Assembly: GCA_011800805.1 (NCBI GenBank)
Contig: MPNW01000461.1
Span: forward strand, 1 to 64,000
Direction: 5' to 3'
DNA length: 64,000 nucleotides
DNA from: Hirudo medicinalis
Lineage: Eukaryota > Annelida > Clitellata > Hirudinida > Hirudinidae
Shown here: positions 47,301 to 58,915 of the stretch, in pieces
How positions within the stretch are numbered: the first letter of the stretch is position 1
Layout of the letters: each line of letters begins with the position of its first letter
Position numbers and translations under genes: made by a program
The notes under the pieces: model-generated
Database searches by the model: none
What the model saw: only the letters and a program-made list of their open reading frames with translations
Told to the model about the DNA's origin: nothing

Positions 47301-50300
47301 GCATGTGAATGGTCAGTTCATCACTGCTGAAGTTTCTAAGGTGACTCTTTCTCAAGCCATCAAGTCCAGGACAGCTGTCTTTCAAACCCCTGAATGCAAT
47401 CTCCTCATCCAACTGGTGATTAGATTTCTGTCGTGATATTACTAATCATCGCCTGATCCTCTGCTAATGTTGACTAAGCATTAACTGATGTTAAATCAGT
47501 TTATTAAGTATTATTATTATTATTATTATTGTTGTTGTTGTTTTTAAGTTTGTTGTTACTAATCTTATAAATTAGGAAACAATAGTTATAGTAACATGAC
47601 CTATAGTAACGAGATCTATTGTGCATTATTTAACACTAATTAATTTTAGCTAAAAATAATGTAATAATTGTTAATAAATTTCAAATAATTTAGATTTTCA
47701 AATAATAAGGCTTACTTCAGGAACAGTTTGTAAAGTCAGCAAGTAGTCAGTTAAGGACCAGTTTTGATCTGTAACGACAGAATTATTGGAATTATTTATT
47801 AATAACTTAGCAGAAACAAAGATGCTATGAGAATTTGATATAAGCTTATTGCTTAACAAGCTTAAAATTTAGCTTAGAAAAGCTTTCTTATGAATTTCGA
47901 TTAAAACAATCATATTAATTGAGATAATTTATATTATGCAATATTAAATAATATTAAATAAATGTTCAATAGTTAAAATGTCAGTGAAGAAACAAAGAGC
48001 ACAGATTTCTTTGAATTCAAATTAATTTAATAAATTATTTATGATAATTGTAATTGCATAGACCTGATTTGTTGTAAACAACTCCATGGAACTGAAACAA
48101 GTTGATGAGTGTCTCGTAATTCTTCACTTGTGGGTCATAAAAAACCTGAGAAGAAGAAAGGTGTCAGCTTATTAATTGTCAATCCATAAAGAGCCATCTA
48201 AGAAATTAATAAATGTCTTCATAAAAATAATGATATTAATAACACCAAACAAATTAACATCCAATTATTTGATGCCCACCATGACATTCTCACGATTCAG
48301 TCCAGGAATGATGTTGATCCTCTCGAGCTGCATTTCGACGACCGACTCGACTGAACCTGCCAATCAGAGGGGGAGGTGCTTAGGCAATTTTTAATCATAC
48401 CCAAGAAACATAGCAGTTTATTGCTGTTCTGATTGATAATCATAATGTTTAATCCAAGCAATGAGCAGATCTTCAAAGAACAACATTTAGGACACCCCAA
48501 TTTATTTGTGTAATTTAATTTAACCTTCCATTCTCCACAGAAAAACCAATCAGATGAGATCAAAGCTCAACCAACCAATCACAAGCACTCAACAACTGAT
48601 GACCAATCACAATCTTACTAGAAAAGACAACTATTGGAAAGGAAAATACAGGACTGCCTTCAAGGTTTGGGTTCTGGAGAAGTGATGTTTGGAGTAGTTG
48701 CCATTTGTTGAGATCTGAAATAAGTTGAATTTGAATTAATGCAGGTGAATGCAGATCGAGCACGTAATTATTTCATGCATACCTGTACAAATCGGTTCAG
48801 ACCAGCAACGACAATAATAACAGTAATGATGATGATAACTTTAGACAGCAGCAACATTATTCAAAAAGGAATCACCTGAGCAAAAGTAGTTTTTTGACAG
48901 ACGACTTTCTTGTTTGTCACAGTAGTGGACTCGATTTTTGTTCACTTCAGCATAAAAAGGCTTGAACAGACCAGGGACTTCAATGGTAAAATAACAATAA
49001 TAATACTAACGACAACAACAATAATATATTATTATGGCTTAATAAATTTAAAATTAAATACAATTAATTATCTGAAAATTACTTTGGTATGGAACACAGC
49101 CTTCAAAATGAATTGGTTCAGACCAATTATGGGTGCTGTATTGACCCAAGTTTAACTGTAAAATATTAATTGACATCATCATCATCATCACCATCATCAC
49201 CATCATCATCATCATCATCTTCAGCAACAGCATTCATCATTCAATGCAAACAACCTATCAGCAAGACTGTCCTACACATTATCTAAAAACAACCTATGCT
49301 AGTAACTCACTTCTTTGATTAATTACAATTTAAGAAATGAAGCAAAATATATATTCACAAATAACAGGTAATAAGAGCAACTGCTGATGTATTTATTCAA
49401 GTTATTAAAAAGGTTACTAAAGAAAATTCTTTCTTACACATCTTACAACTCTTTTTGACTGGGGGAGTAACGAAACTTAAAACTTAACTTGATAAAAAAC
49501 TTAAAACTTTATAAAAAAAAAACTAATGACTTAAATAACAGCTTTAATACCCTTTCATAGGGTGAATAGCCCATGATTCTTTTTTGACCAATGAGAAGCC
49601 ATGATTCTCTCATTTTGAGCTGGTTAATATAGAAGCTGCCAAAGCTCTTCAACCTGTTTCTTGTTTGAGGTGAGAGCCTTAAGAATCAATCAACAAGTAA
49701 GCAATTATTCCATTGGCACTTCATTCATCGCATGGTTAAATGTCAGGCCATCATTCTTACATTCTGATAGCGTCGTCGAAGGTGAAGATCACGACCAGGT
49801 CTTGACTGCTGACATTCTTTAAGACGTCATTAATGCTTCCATCATCTGAGAAGGAGCAGTGCATTGAATGCATTATTGGACAAGTGAAGACATATCACGG
49901 AAAATCACAGCTAATTAATTAATGAACGGGCAAATTACTTATTCATAAATGGAATTATAAGATAATTCACTAATTAGTTGCAGTCAGATGAAATTTACAA
50001 TTTTATAAAAGATTTTGTTCGGTAATACATTCGGCAAAGTGTTAATTGAAACGCATCTATAAATAATAGAGTTACAAAAATAAGAGATGTTATGTTTTAA
50101 ATAGTTTTAACTTAAATGCCAACAAATTCTTGAACTGACCTAGATCGTAGGTGTCAAAGTTTTGGATGAGGCTAATCTTTTCCTCTGTGACATCGTAAAC
50201 CACAAGGTTGAGTCCTCTGCCCAGATATGATCGGTTGATGCTAAATAAATAGTTATTATGTAAATTTCATTAAATATTTAGAATATTTGTTACAGTAATC

Positions 50301-53300
50301 TTCATTCAGTGAAGGAACGAGGCTCTTATTGAGCTTTTGAGCCTATAGTTGACAAACTAAGTAAGTGACAGATATTAATCATTGTTCATAATCCCACAAT
50401 CCCACAAACAAAGTGCCATCTATGTATCAAATAAGTTATGTACCACATCAATCTGCATCACTTCAGCTGTATAATCATGAGACACCACCAAATATATGCA
50501 AAATATAAATGGTTCAACACCTCTCGTGCTATGCAGCAATTCTTGAAGAATAATGGCATGGTCAAGCAAATTGTTGAACTAAAAATTGCAGAATAGAGCA
50601 TAAATAGCAGTAAAACAAAAGTTAGACCTTGCGATTGTAAAATTAAATGATAAATTGTAAAATGTAATTAATTAATAATACTACTTAGTATTACTATTAC
50701 ATCAAAATTCCTTGAAGCTCCTCTACAATGCGGCTTAAAAAATATTTTCTAAATTTTACAAGTCATGAATGTTGGCTATATTTGGTGGTTCCCTGAGAAC
50801 AACTCATGAATATTAAGTCGGACAAACAGGCACATTTAACGCAATATTAATTAAAAGTGGAATATTAAGTAGCAACTAATAAATATTTAACAAATGTTGA
50901 CAGAAGTCCCACTAAAGTTAAATAAAAATATTTAATCAGACTACAGCCATGGAATGCACCCTCAATTCAATTAAAGAATGTGCACAGGTGCACAGCTAAT
51001 CAATGTCACTCATGTGCTCAATCCCCCCTGAAAACAATGAAACATTGAAGAAGAAGATGAAACCAACATTTTATCACCAACGCATCCGCTGGGCTTCTTG
51101 AGGTTTTTCAACCCCGTTTGTATGGAAACTGACAGGTGATAAGGAGGGCAATGGGGGCAGGTTATGTTGTAGTCAGGACTGAACTGGAGGAAAGACTGAC
51201 TGAGTTTTGGTTTGGGAAAGGGAAGCTTCCTGAGAATACCAACTTCAAAAGACAAATTAGATTATATTATTAAACTATGTTAAAAATTATATTTAAGCCT
51301 ATAAATGTTGTTGGCATGATTAATAGTGAAACAATATTTGTTGATGTCATCATTAATGAAAATGCAATTTTGGGGTTGAATCAGAAATTAGCAAAATTTG
51401 AAAAAAAGCAGGTGAAAAATCAATCAACCACAAAGGAAAGGCATCGCAAATGCCATCACTGATAACAACGGAGATGATGATGACGACGAAGATGATTATG
51501 GCATCTCCAACACTTGCGACAAGTTGCAATAGTTATGTAATAATAATAGCTATTACTAGAATTAAATTCATTAATTAATGGTAATAATTATTATTTAAAC
51601 AAGAATTTCAATAATTTAAAGTTATATATAATTTATTATATAATTATAATTATATAATTTAATTGATAAATTGAGTCAACAACTTGAGTGTTCAACTTCA
51701 ACAACTAACCTCCTATTCCAGCATTGAGACATCCTTTAATCTCAACAGGTCTGTCAATATAATGTTTCCTAAGCTGTTCACACAAGACAGATGGCAGTTT
51801 AAGAAAGTTGAAAGTTATTTTTTTTGGTTCATAATTTCAATCATACATAATTTCAAGAAGTTATCATCATTACTAATTTATTCCTATTGTTATCATCATC
51901 ATCATCACCGCCACCACCATGATCATTATCATCATCATAATTAGATTCACTAAAAGTTGCATATAAAGTACTGCTTGTTTAATTCAATAAAGTTCCTTGC
52001 ATAACTGAGATGATTTGGATTAAAACAAATAATGATGCAGCTGAGAAAGTAAAGTAAGAGAAAGTAGAACTACGTGGATCTATGTAATTACAACCAATAA
52101 TCGATGTAACGTCATCATTATGTTAATAATATTATGCAATGTAATTACAACCTATAATGGATGCATTGAATGTTGTTAATAATATAACTGCTTTCATTAT
52201 AGTAATTATTTTTATAGATATGTCACAGTTTATATTTAGTCTAAATAGAACATAATGCCATCAGAACCTTTTCGATGGCAGAGCCAGAGTGGAGTCCTCT
52301 TTGACCCAAGAAGACAAAATGGTCCCTGAAGGATAACTTCTTGATCACTGCACTGCCAAAGTATCCCTCCAACAACAACTTTGAACTCATCAACATGCTG
52401 AATGGCAAACATGCAATCATAAATTTACATGACTTAGCAGTCAGTAATTATCTTGTCCTATTGTAAGCTGATGTAAGATTTAGAATAGATATGTAATTGT
52501 TTTGTATATTTTAATTTATAATATTTAGATTTAGAGTGCCTTATGCATCCGTCAAGGCACTTTTTAATCGATCTACCATTTATATGGCGCCCCTACCCGA
52601 GGGCGCTCCCTGGCAGTGCAGGCTGGTTGCGAACACGACACATTATGACCATTGCTATTGGATACTGCATCGCATACAGGAAAGCAACCCATTCGGCCAA
52701 CCTGCAAGCCAGGTGCAAATAAATACAAATTGTATTTAAATATTTGTAATAAATGTATGTTAACATTTACTAATCATAACTCAGTGATAGCAATATTAAT
52801 CTTTTAGAATTAAAAATACTATCAACACTTTAGTTGTCAACAACGACATTGGCAGTAATTCAATGTTGAAGCTCGTTATCACCGAGTCGGCATTTTAATA
52901 TTAAAAATTATTTGTAATAACTACTTATAATTAAGTTTATTAATCAATGATATAATGTTATGGAATGAAATGAAAATATTAAATATAATTATCACAATCA
53001 TCATCATAACACCATTGATACCTATTGGAAGAATCATCTTCAGAGGCAATGATGATAATCTTGTGGTCTTCAATTGAGCTCAAGTAAGCATCAAATGCAC
53101 CACCTGAAACCATCATCAACATCATCTTCAATTTAATATTTAGTTTAATAACCACATAATACACACACACACACACACACGCACACACACATATATATAT
53201 AGCTCTTCTTCCCGAGGCCGCAAGCTTGGTATTGAACACGACACATCACACCATATTTTGCCATTGTGGGTGAAGCAGGAACAAAACCATCTGAGCTAAC

Positions 53301-56300
53301 TTGCATATTGATTAGTTTGTAGAATTAACTCTAATTCTATAAAGTTGTCATGATGGTCCCATTTAAAACTTTCTTTACTTCTTTGGCAGATTTCAATCAT
53401 CCTTCACCAAATATAACCAAAAATTAAACATAGTTAATGTAAAGACTTTGGTTTTCTTAACCACTAAAAATAACTAAGTTTCAGAATTACAACAAAGGCA
53501 TCAATGTTGTTAGGCAAATCATTTGATTGAGTGCTAAATGTACCACAGATGCCAACCATCTGTGAAGGTGTCAAAATTTCTGACGTCTTCCAGGCCGAGA
53601 GTAATATCTGTAAATGTGCTTAAGATATAATATCTGTAAATGTGCTTAAGATATAATATCTGTAAATGTGCTCAAGATGTAATATCTGTAATGTGCTAAA
53701 GATATAACTATGTAAATTTGGTAAAGGTGCAAGTGTGTGAATGTGGTAAAAGCAAATTGCAAATGTATTCGGCCACAATAAATAACTTCCTGACCATTGT
53801 GAGCTATATGCTAATGTGGTTATGATAATCACAATCATGGTTACTCTTAATGTAATGAAATGACAATGAATTAATGTGATTGTAATAATAATAATAGTAA
53901 TATCATCATCATCGTCGTCATTATAACCATTGATTAGGAGAATATTCAGTCCTCTTCCTCCCATATTCTTTGGACCAACGTAACTGTAAGCAATAAAATG
54001 ACTAAAGAACAGCAACAACAACAACAACAAGCGCACATACATAGACAATAAATTGCCACTGACACAGTGTTATTGTAACAGATGGTGGCTGATGCTTTGG
54101 TTTTGAAGGAGCCTGCTGATGCGTAGAAGAAGACTTGATTGGCTTCACATTCATTGATAGCTTCACAAGATGTCAGTCCTGCACGTGTAAAATTAACATA
54201 AGAAAAATAATAATATTGCATAATTACAACCACAGTATAATTATCGACATTACTAAAAACAACATCATTATGATTAAAATAACCTTCGTTTGGCTGGATG
54301 CAACCAGCAATGGAGCGGAAAGCTTTCGAAGATATCTGAAAATTTAAACGTGAAGATGGTGACTGCTATGGAAGAAGTCAAGTTGAAAATAAAACCTCCT
54401 AAATCAAATTTATTAAACATCATTTGAACCTTCTTTAAACCACAATCAGCACTCAGATTATCAAATACAAGCTCACATTTCAAGAGATATTTTATTGCTT
54501 AAAAAGATCAAGCCAAATATTAAATTATAAGAAAGTTTACATGTTTGCATCACTCTACATCTAACTAGGCTTAGATTTTTTTTTTTTACAATTTGAGTTA
54601 GTGATCATTCGCGACCCTCATTTTGTCGGAATAAAATATATAAAAAAAATAATTACAAAGCAATGCAAATCAATCAGGGCATCCAAAGAACATGATCAAA
54701 ATCATTGGCACCTGGTCTATGTAAGCTTCTGTGGAGTTGTACTTGAATCCTGAGACAAGAACATTATCAGTTTCAAAAGAACTTATTTCCATGTTTAACT
54801 TGGACTTCAAGAATTCCTTCAGGAGGGATTTGCTGAGAATATTATAATTAAATTATTACGAATAAACCTTAATAATTTGAAACAAAACAAATCAGATAAA
54901 TCACACGTAATACGGATCTTGTGACATGGCTTATCAACTTAAATACAATAACACTAGATAATATTTGAATTGATTTTGTTTGTGTAGTATGATCTTCACA
55001 AGTCACCAACAATCCGTTAATGTTACTTCAAATTAGTTCTACTACTACTATCTGCTGCATAAGGCTGTTAAAGCCCCTTAGCGATCATAGTGACTTCTCA
55101 AGCTAGTGAAGAAAAGACTGTCAATAGCAAATTCCAATGTGTCTCATGGAGACTTTGATCTCTAAACTGTCTTGGAAAATGCTCTCTAAATCGACACCTC
55201 TTTCGATGGGACAATAAGGGACAAAATAAATCCACTGGAGTTGAGTTCCATGCTTAGCAATACTGCTGTGTGGAGCTAATATACCAGTGGATTTATAAAC
55301 ACCAACAAAATCTGATGTCACCCAACATATATCATACATTATGAACTTTTGTTTGTTGTTGTTCTTTTGGTGTCTTTGTTATTGTCCTACTTGTCAAGTT
55401 ATGCTGAGGACATTAATAAAATACTACTACACAGTGACATCACCTCTAAAACATATGACACTCAAAATGTCTGTCAAGTACAAAAACAATATAGTATGTA
55501 GTGAAATATCAAAAACAGCCTGAACTAAAACATACTTTTTAATAAAGTCCTTTAAAATGATAAATTGATTAATTACTTTGCTAAAAAGTTAAATTAGTGG
55601 TCACTGGTGACAAAATGTTGTTGCAAGAATAATAAGACCTGTTGTTTAATAACCTTATCAACAAGCTATTACTTAATCGGCTGCTAATTAAGTTATTAAC
55701 CCTAGCCATTATAAATAGGATTTTTGAAATTATTAATAATGAACTAATTTCACTTAATTAATATCCCCCTTTGTGATCGACAGCATCAATATATTCATTT
55801 GCCTCAAATATTTCTGTTTTCGCCTAAAAAGCAGGTGTCAAGCAATAATTAGTTCCGTCTTTTGATGACTATTCGCCTTCGGTAATGTCATTGCTATGAT
55901 CATCATCATCGTCGTCGTCGTCACAATAATCATCATCATCATCATCCATTGATTGCATCAGTGCATTAGCAGCATCACCAAAAGCTCAGTTGAGAAATTA
56001 ATAATCTATAATTATTAATTGAATGCATCTATGATGGTGGTGGTGATGATGATGCCAATAACTAACTTGGTAAATTCTCCTGTTATCAATACAAAGAACT
56101 TGTTCATTGGAAGCATCAAATCCTCAATTGGCAATGAACCATTGGCTGCAATAACAATATTATTACAATAACAAACATAATATTACAAATTATTGTGTAA
56201 TAACATATTTTATAGTTAAAACAATAGTTATATTAATTATTGACATCTTAGGATTACATGTGACAGCTACTAAATCAAGCCTCCTTGTAATCCAAAGTGA

Positions 56301-57424
56301 TGCCAATAATGATGTTAAAACCTGGAAATGAAAGCAGCTCACATTCGCTCAATAAAAATGACTCCATGGTGTACATGGAAACGTTGAAGGCTGAAAATAA
56401 CAACAACAAGGCTTCAATTTGAATATCTCATACAACTTTAAAATTATCTATTTGTACTGGTAAAATGTTGAGACTAATTCTATGTTGCTACACTTTGAAC
56501 CTATTTTTATACAGTGCTACTCATGATATATTTTGACATTCATGATTGTAGTCATGATAATTACACCTTGTTATTCATTATTATTATTAAATATTATATT
56601 ATATTAAAATATATTGTATCATATCATATCATATCATATCATATCATATCATATCATATCATATCATATCATATCATATCATATCATATCATATCATATC
56701 ATATCATATCATATCATATCATATCATATCATATCATATCATATCATATCATATCATATCATATCATATCATATCATATCATATCATATCATATCATATA
56801 TAAAGAGTGACTTCACTAACAATCCACCAATAAAAGATGAATGACATTGTCCACAGGAGTCAAAATATTCCTGAAAAGATGGGAATATATACGATTAATG
56901 CTGATCACTTTTATTTAGTCATTCGTATTACAACCATTTTATTAGATATTCATGATATCATGATAAAGTATTTATTAATGTAAGTGTAACACCATTGTTA
57001 TTGTTAGGTTATAAACATTATAACAGATATTACTATAAACATTACAATAATTTCCATTAAGATCAAAATTTAGCAGAACTAAATGTGTTTCTTTGTGGAT
57101 AACTTGCTAACCTAAATCAAATTTATTAAACATCATTTGAACCTTCTTTAAACCACAATCAGATTAGTCAGATTATCAAGCCCACTTTTCAAGGGATATT
57201 TTATTGCTTAAAAAGATCAAACCAAATATTAAATTTTAAGAAAGTGATTGATGTCATTGGTGCTGATATGAGTAACAAATGACTTGATGTTGCTCATTTC
57301 ACTGTTACATTGGTGCTCTCCACTGGTGCAGCACTGATTCCGCAATAATATATTACAAAATATTATTATTGTTATTATTATTGTTATTATTATTATTATT
57401 ATTATTATTTTCATTATTAATATT

Positions 57425-57499
<75 letters not shown>

Positions 57500-58915
57500 C
57501 ATGTTCAATGAATGGAAAACAATGTTTATACATCAAGACTATTTACACACTTTTGATGGTAAACAGAACTTCCAAAGAAAGTGATTCAAACTTTATGTTA
57601 TGTAAGAAATCACATTGGTCCTTCATATTTAAACAAGCAATTGACTTAAATTTACTTAAATAATAAATCATTTAAGTGCTTATCACCATATATATGGGCT
57701 TTGATGGTGAGGAGCATGTAACTTTGACAAAAGTTTCTATCAAAGAATGCTTGAAACCAGGTGATTCTACTTGATAAATGATGAGAAATAATATTAAAAT
57801 ATTATTGTTGTATATATATTAGTGTTGAAATAATTTTTAAAATTATTTAAACACTAAATAGCAATAATTGTGCTTGAGCAATTTTAAAATGCAGTTCAAC
57901 AAAACAGTTTCAGAGCTAAGCATGCCTAGCTCCTTGAATTGTTACTTTACAATTCTTAAATGTAAAATCAAATGGGAAAAATTCCATAATGGAACATAAC
58001 AATATGTTAATGCTTAAACGTTTCCTTACAACTTCTGGGAATCCTCAATTCATATATCACAAAAATGTATAAATAATGTCATAATAAGTATTAGTTGCTT
58101 CACAAACACAACAATGGTCTTTGAAAAGTGTAATGAAAATACATTTCTAATAAGAAAAAAATAAATATTTATCAGAATTGATGAGGCACTCACATTGCAC
58201 CATTGATGAAAAGGGTTAGTTCTTTTTGACCTGTCAGTGACTTTTCCACTTTAGCCATGTAGTGCATGTGGATGTGATGACAGGTGACATCCTCGTGGAT
58301 TGCTGGTGATGAGGATGGTGATGATGATGATGATGATGATGATGATGACAGCAACAATGATCATGACAGAAATGGTGTTAACTTTGTTACAATGCACTTA
58401 TTACATTTTTGTAATTTTAATTTGTCAAAAATGATTTTAATTTGGACTTTAAAGACTTATCAAATGAAGTCGATTTAATGGCCAACATCATCGTCACCAT
58501 CGCAACCGCCATCATCATCAACATCATCTTCTGTAATTCTCCACCAACATCAATTAGCTGCACCAAATTTGAGTTCAGAGTATCAAGTCCAATGAATATT
58601 GCGATAATGTTAATGACAATGGATGATGATGATGATGATAATGACGACGTTGGAACTAACTTAGTTTAGCTTTAGTTTGCAAAATGTCTCTTCTGTCTGA
58701 AATGTAAATGTAAATGTAAGTACAACACAAACTTTAGAAACAAATCCTTTCTATGATATGCATTATTTACAAAGTGAAAAAATACAGTAATGCAAAATCA
58801 TAAATAATACAATGAAGCATCATCATCATCACTGACTCACCCCAGGTTATGTATGTCACTTCAAATATCACCAGAATGATGGATATCACCAACACCTGAA
58901 CGAAATGTCTAGCAC
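44386..58915 (-). CDS. POMGNT1-like protein: membrane anchor, three ILEI domains, GT13-like domain (5' partial)
   Basis: 29 exons: 58841-58915, 58194-58302, 56821-56870, 56322-56390, 56067-56146, 54712-54832, 54284-54335, 54064-54178, 53928-53983, 53557-53586, 53022-53103, 52268-52398, 51710-51773, 51113-51242, 50140-50240, 49761-49845, 49551-49677, 49083-49155, 48876-48944, 48619-48714, 48280-48356, 48064-48145, 47716-47768, 46111-46234, 45711-45816, 45455-45556, 45255-45389, 44802-44936, 44386-44467. Splice phases agree throughout if two extra A residues (56100-56102, 52380-52383) are discounted, giving 869 residues after the missing start exon. Order: signal-anchor helix ('VLVISIILVIF'); ILEI domains at about 62-185, 225-345 and 385-517, marked by 'GRGLNILLI', 'NFDTFTD', 'LSFRDHFVFLGQRG' and by 'GRGLNLVVYD', 'QNFDTYD'; then a GT13-like domain with 'FSFPIVVFSS', 'MVFYDPQV', 'VIVLEEGVL', 'AIIPDVSYV' and a tail like POMGNT1 ('LYKGIF'). 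Vertebrate POMGNT1 has one ILEI-like stem domain. The acidic metal motif and the Trp/Asp segment are altered or absent, so catalysis is doubtful. A Golgi type II topology is inferred. Confidence 0.85.
44585..44650. repeat. AAT/AAC-rich low-complexity tract
   Basis: Trinucleotide-type repeat of aat and aac units in an intron of the POMGNT1-like gene, close to the terminal exons. Confidence 0.85.
46560..47412 (-). pseudogene. LINE (R2-like) reverse transcriptase fragments in an intron
   Basis: Two minus-strand frames, 47206-47412 and 46908-47180, carry RT blocks: 'FRGLKDSCPGLDGLRKSHL', 'GIPPASFKVVMVTCTPN', then after a frame break 'FHRLIGGRLL', 'RQRAFCPGYG' and the motif-A region 'NVTKAFDSVSHKSIL'. 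This order (fingers, then palm motif A) is that of R2/R4-type LINEs. The catalytic FADD box is not found. Sequence down to about 46560 may continue the element. It lies in the intron between exons 47716-47768 and 46111-46234 of the POMGNT1-like gene. Confidence 0.65.
52534..52709 (+). repeat. Hairpin interspersed repeat in POMGNT1-like intron
   Basis: Full-length copy with outer hairpin 'agtgccttatgcatccgtc' + 'aaggcact' followed by TTTT, inner hairpin GCGCCC/GGGCGC, and the end 'ggccaacctgcaagcc'. Confidence 0.88.
53195..53312 (+). repeat. Hairpin interspersed repeat, diverged copy after a CA/TA microsatellite
   Basis: Shares 'gaacacgacacatcac' and the order of blocks with the family; the 5' part is replaced by a (CA)n(TA)n tract at 53161-53200. 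Confidence 0.55.
53602..53708. repeat. 27-bp tandem repeat next to a 30-nt exon
   Basis: Four copies of 'taatatctgtaaatgtgct' + 'taagata', the later ones diverging. The array begins about 15 bp upstream (minus strand) of exon 53557-53586, in the intron acceptor region. Confidence 0.88.
54398..54536. repeat. Intronic direct repeat, copy 1
   Basis: About 138 bp ('aaatcaaatttattaaacat' ... 'taaattataagaaagt') recur with small differences at 57111-57246, in another intron of the same gene. Confidence 0.88.
56617..56799. repeat. (ATATC)n pentanucleotide satellite
   Basis: About 36 almost perfect ATATC units in an intron of the POMGNT1-like gene, ending only about 20 bp from the donor of exon 56821-56870. 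Spurious Ser-Tyr-His-Ile frames come from it. Confidence 0.98.
57111..57246. repeat. Intronic direct repeat, copy 2
   Basis: Second copy of the segment at 54398-54536. On the minus strand copy 1 has a short open stretch ('LVFDNLSADCGLKKVQMM') that is broken here, so at most one copy could ever have coded. Confidence 0.88.
57360..57500. repeat. (TTA)n-rich tract
   Basis: TTA/ATT triplets with interruptions, in an intron of the POMGNT1-like gene. Confidence 0.92.

Noticed and set aside
48619..49845. A third apparent frameshift in the POMGNT1-like gene between exons 49761-49845 and 48619-48714
   Set aside because: Three further exons (49551-49677, 49083-49155, 48876-48944) were found between them and restore the phase completely.
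56514..56844. Open frames of Ser-Tyr-His-Ile repeats
   Set aside because: They are translations of the ATATC satellite in an intron.
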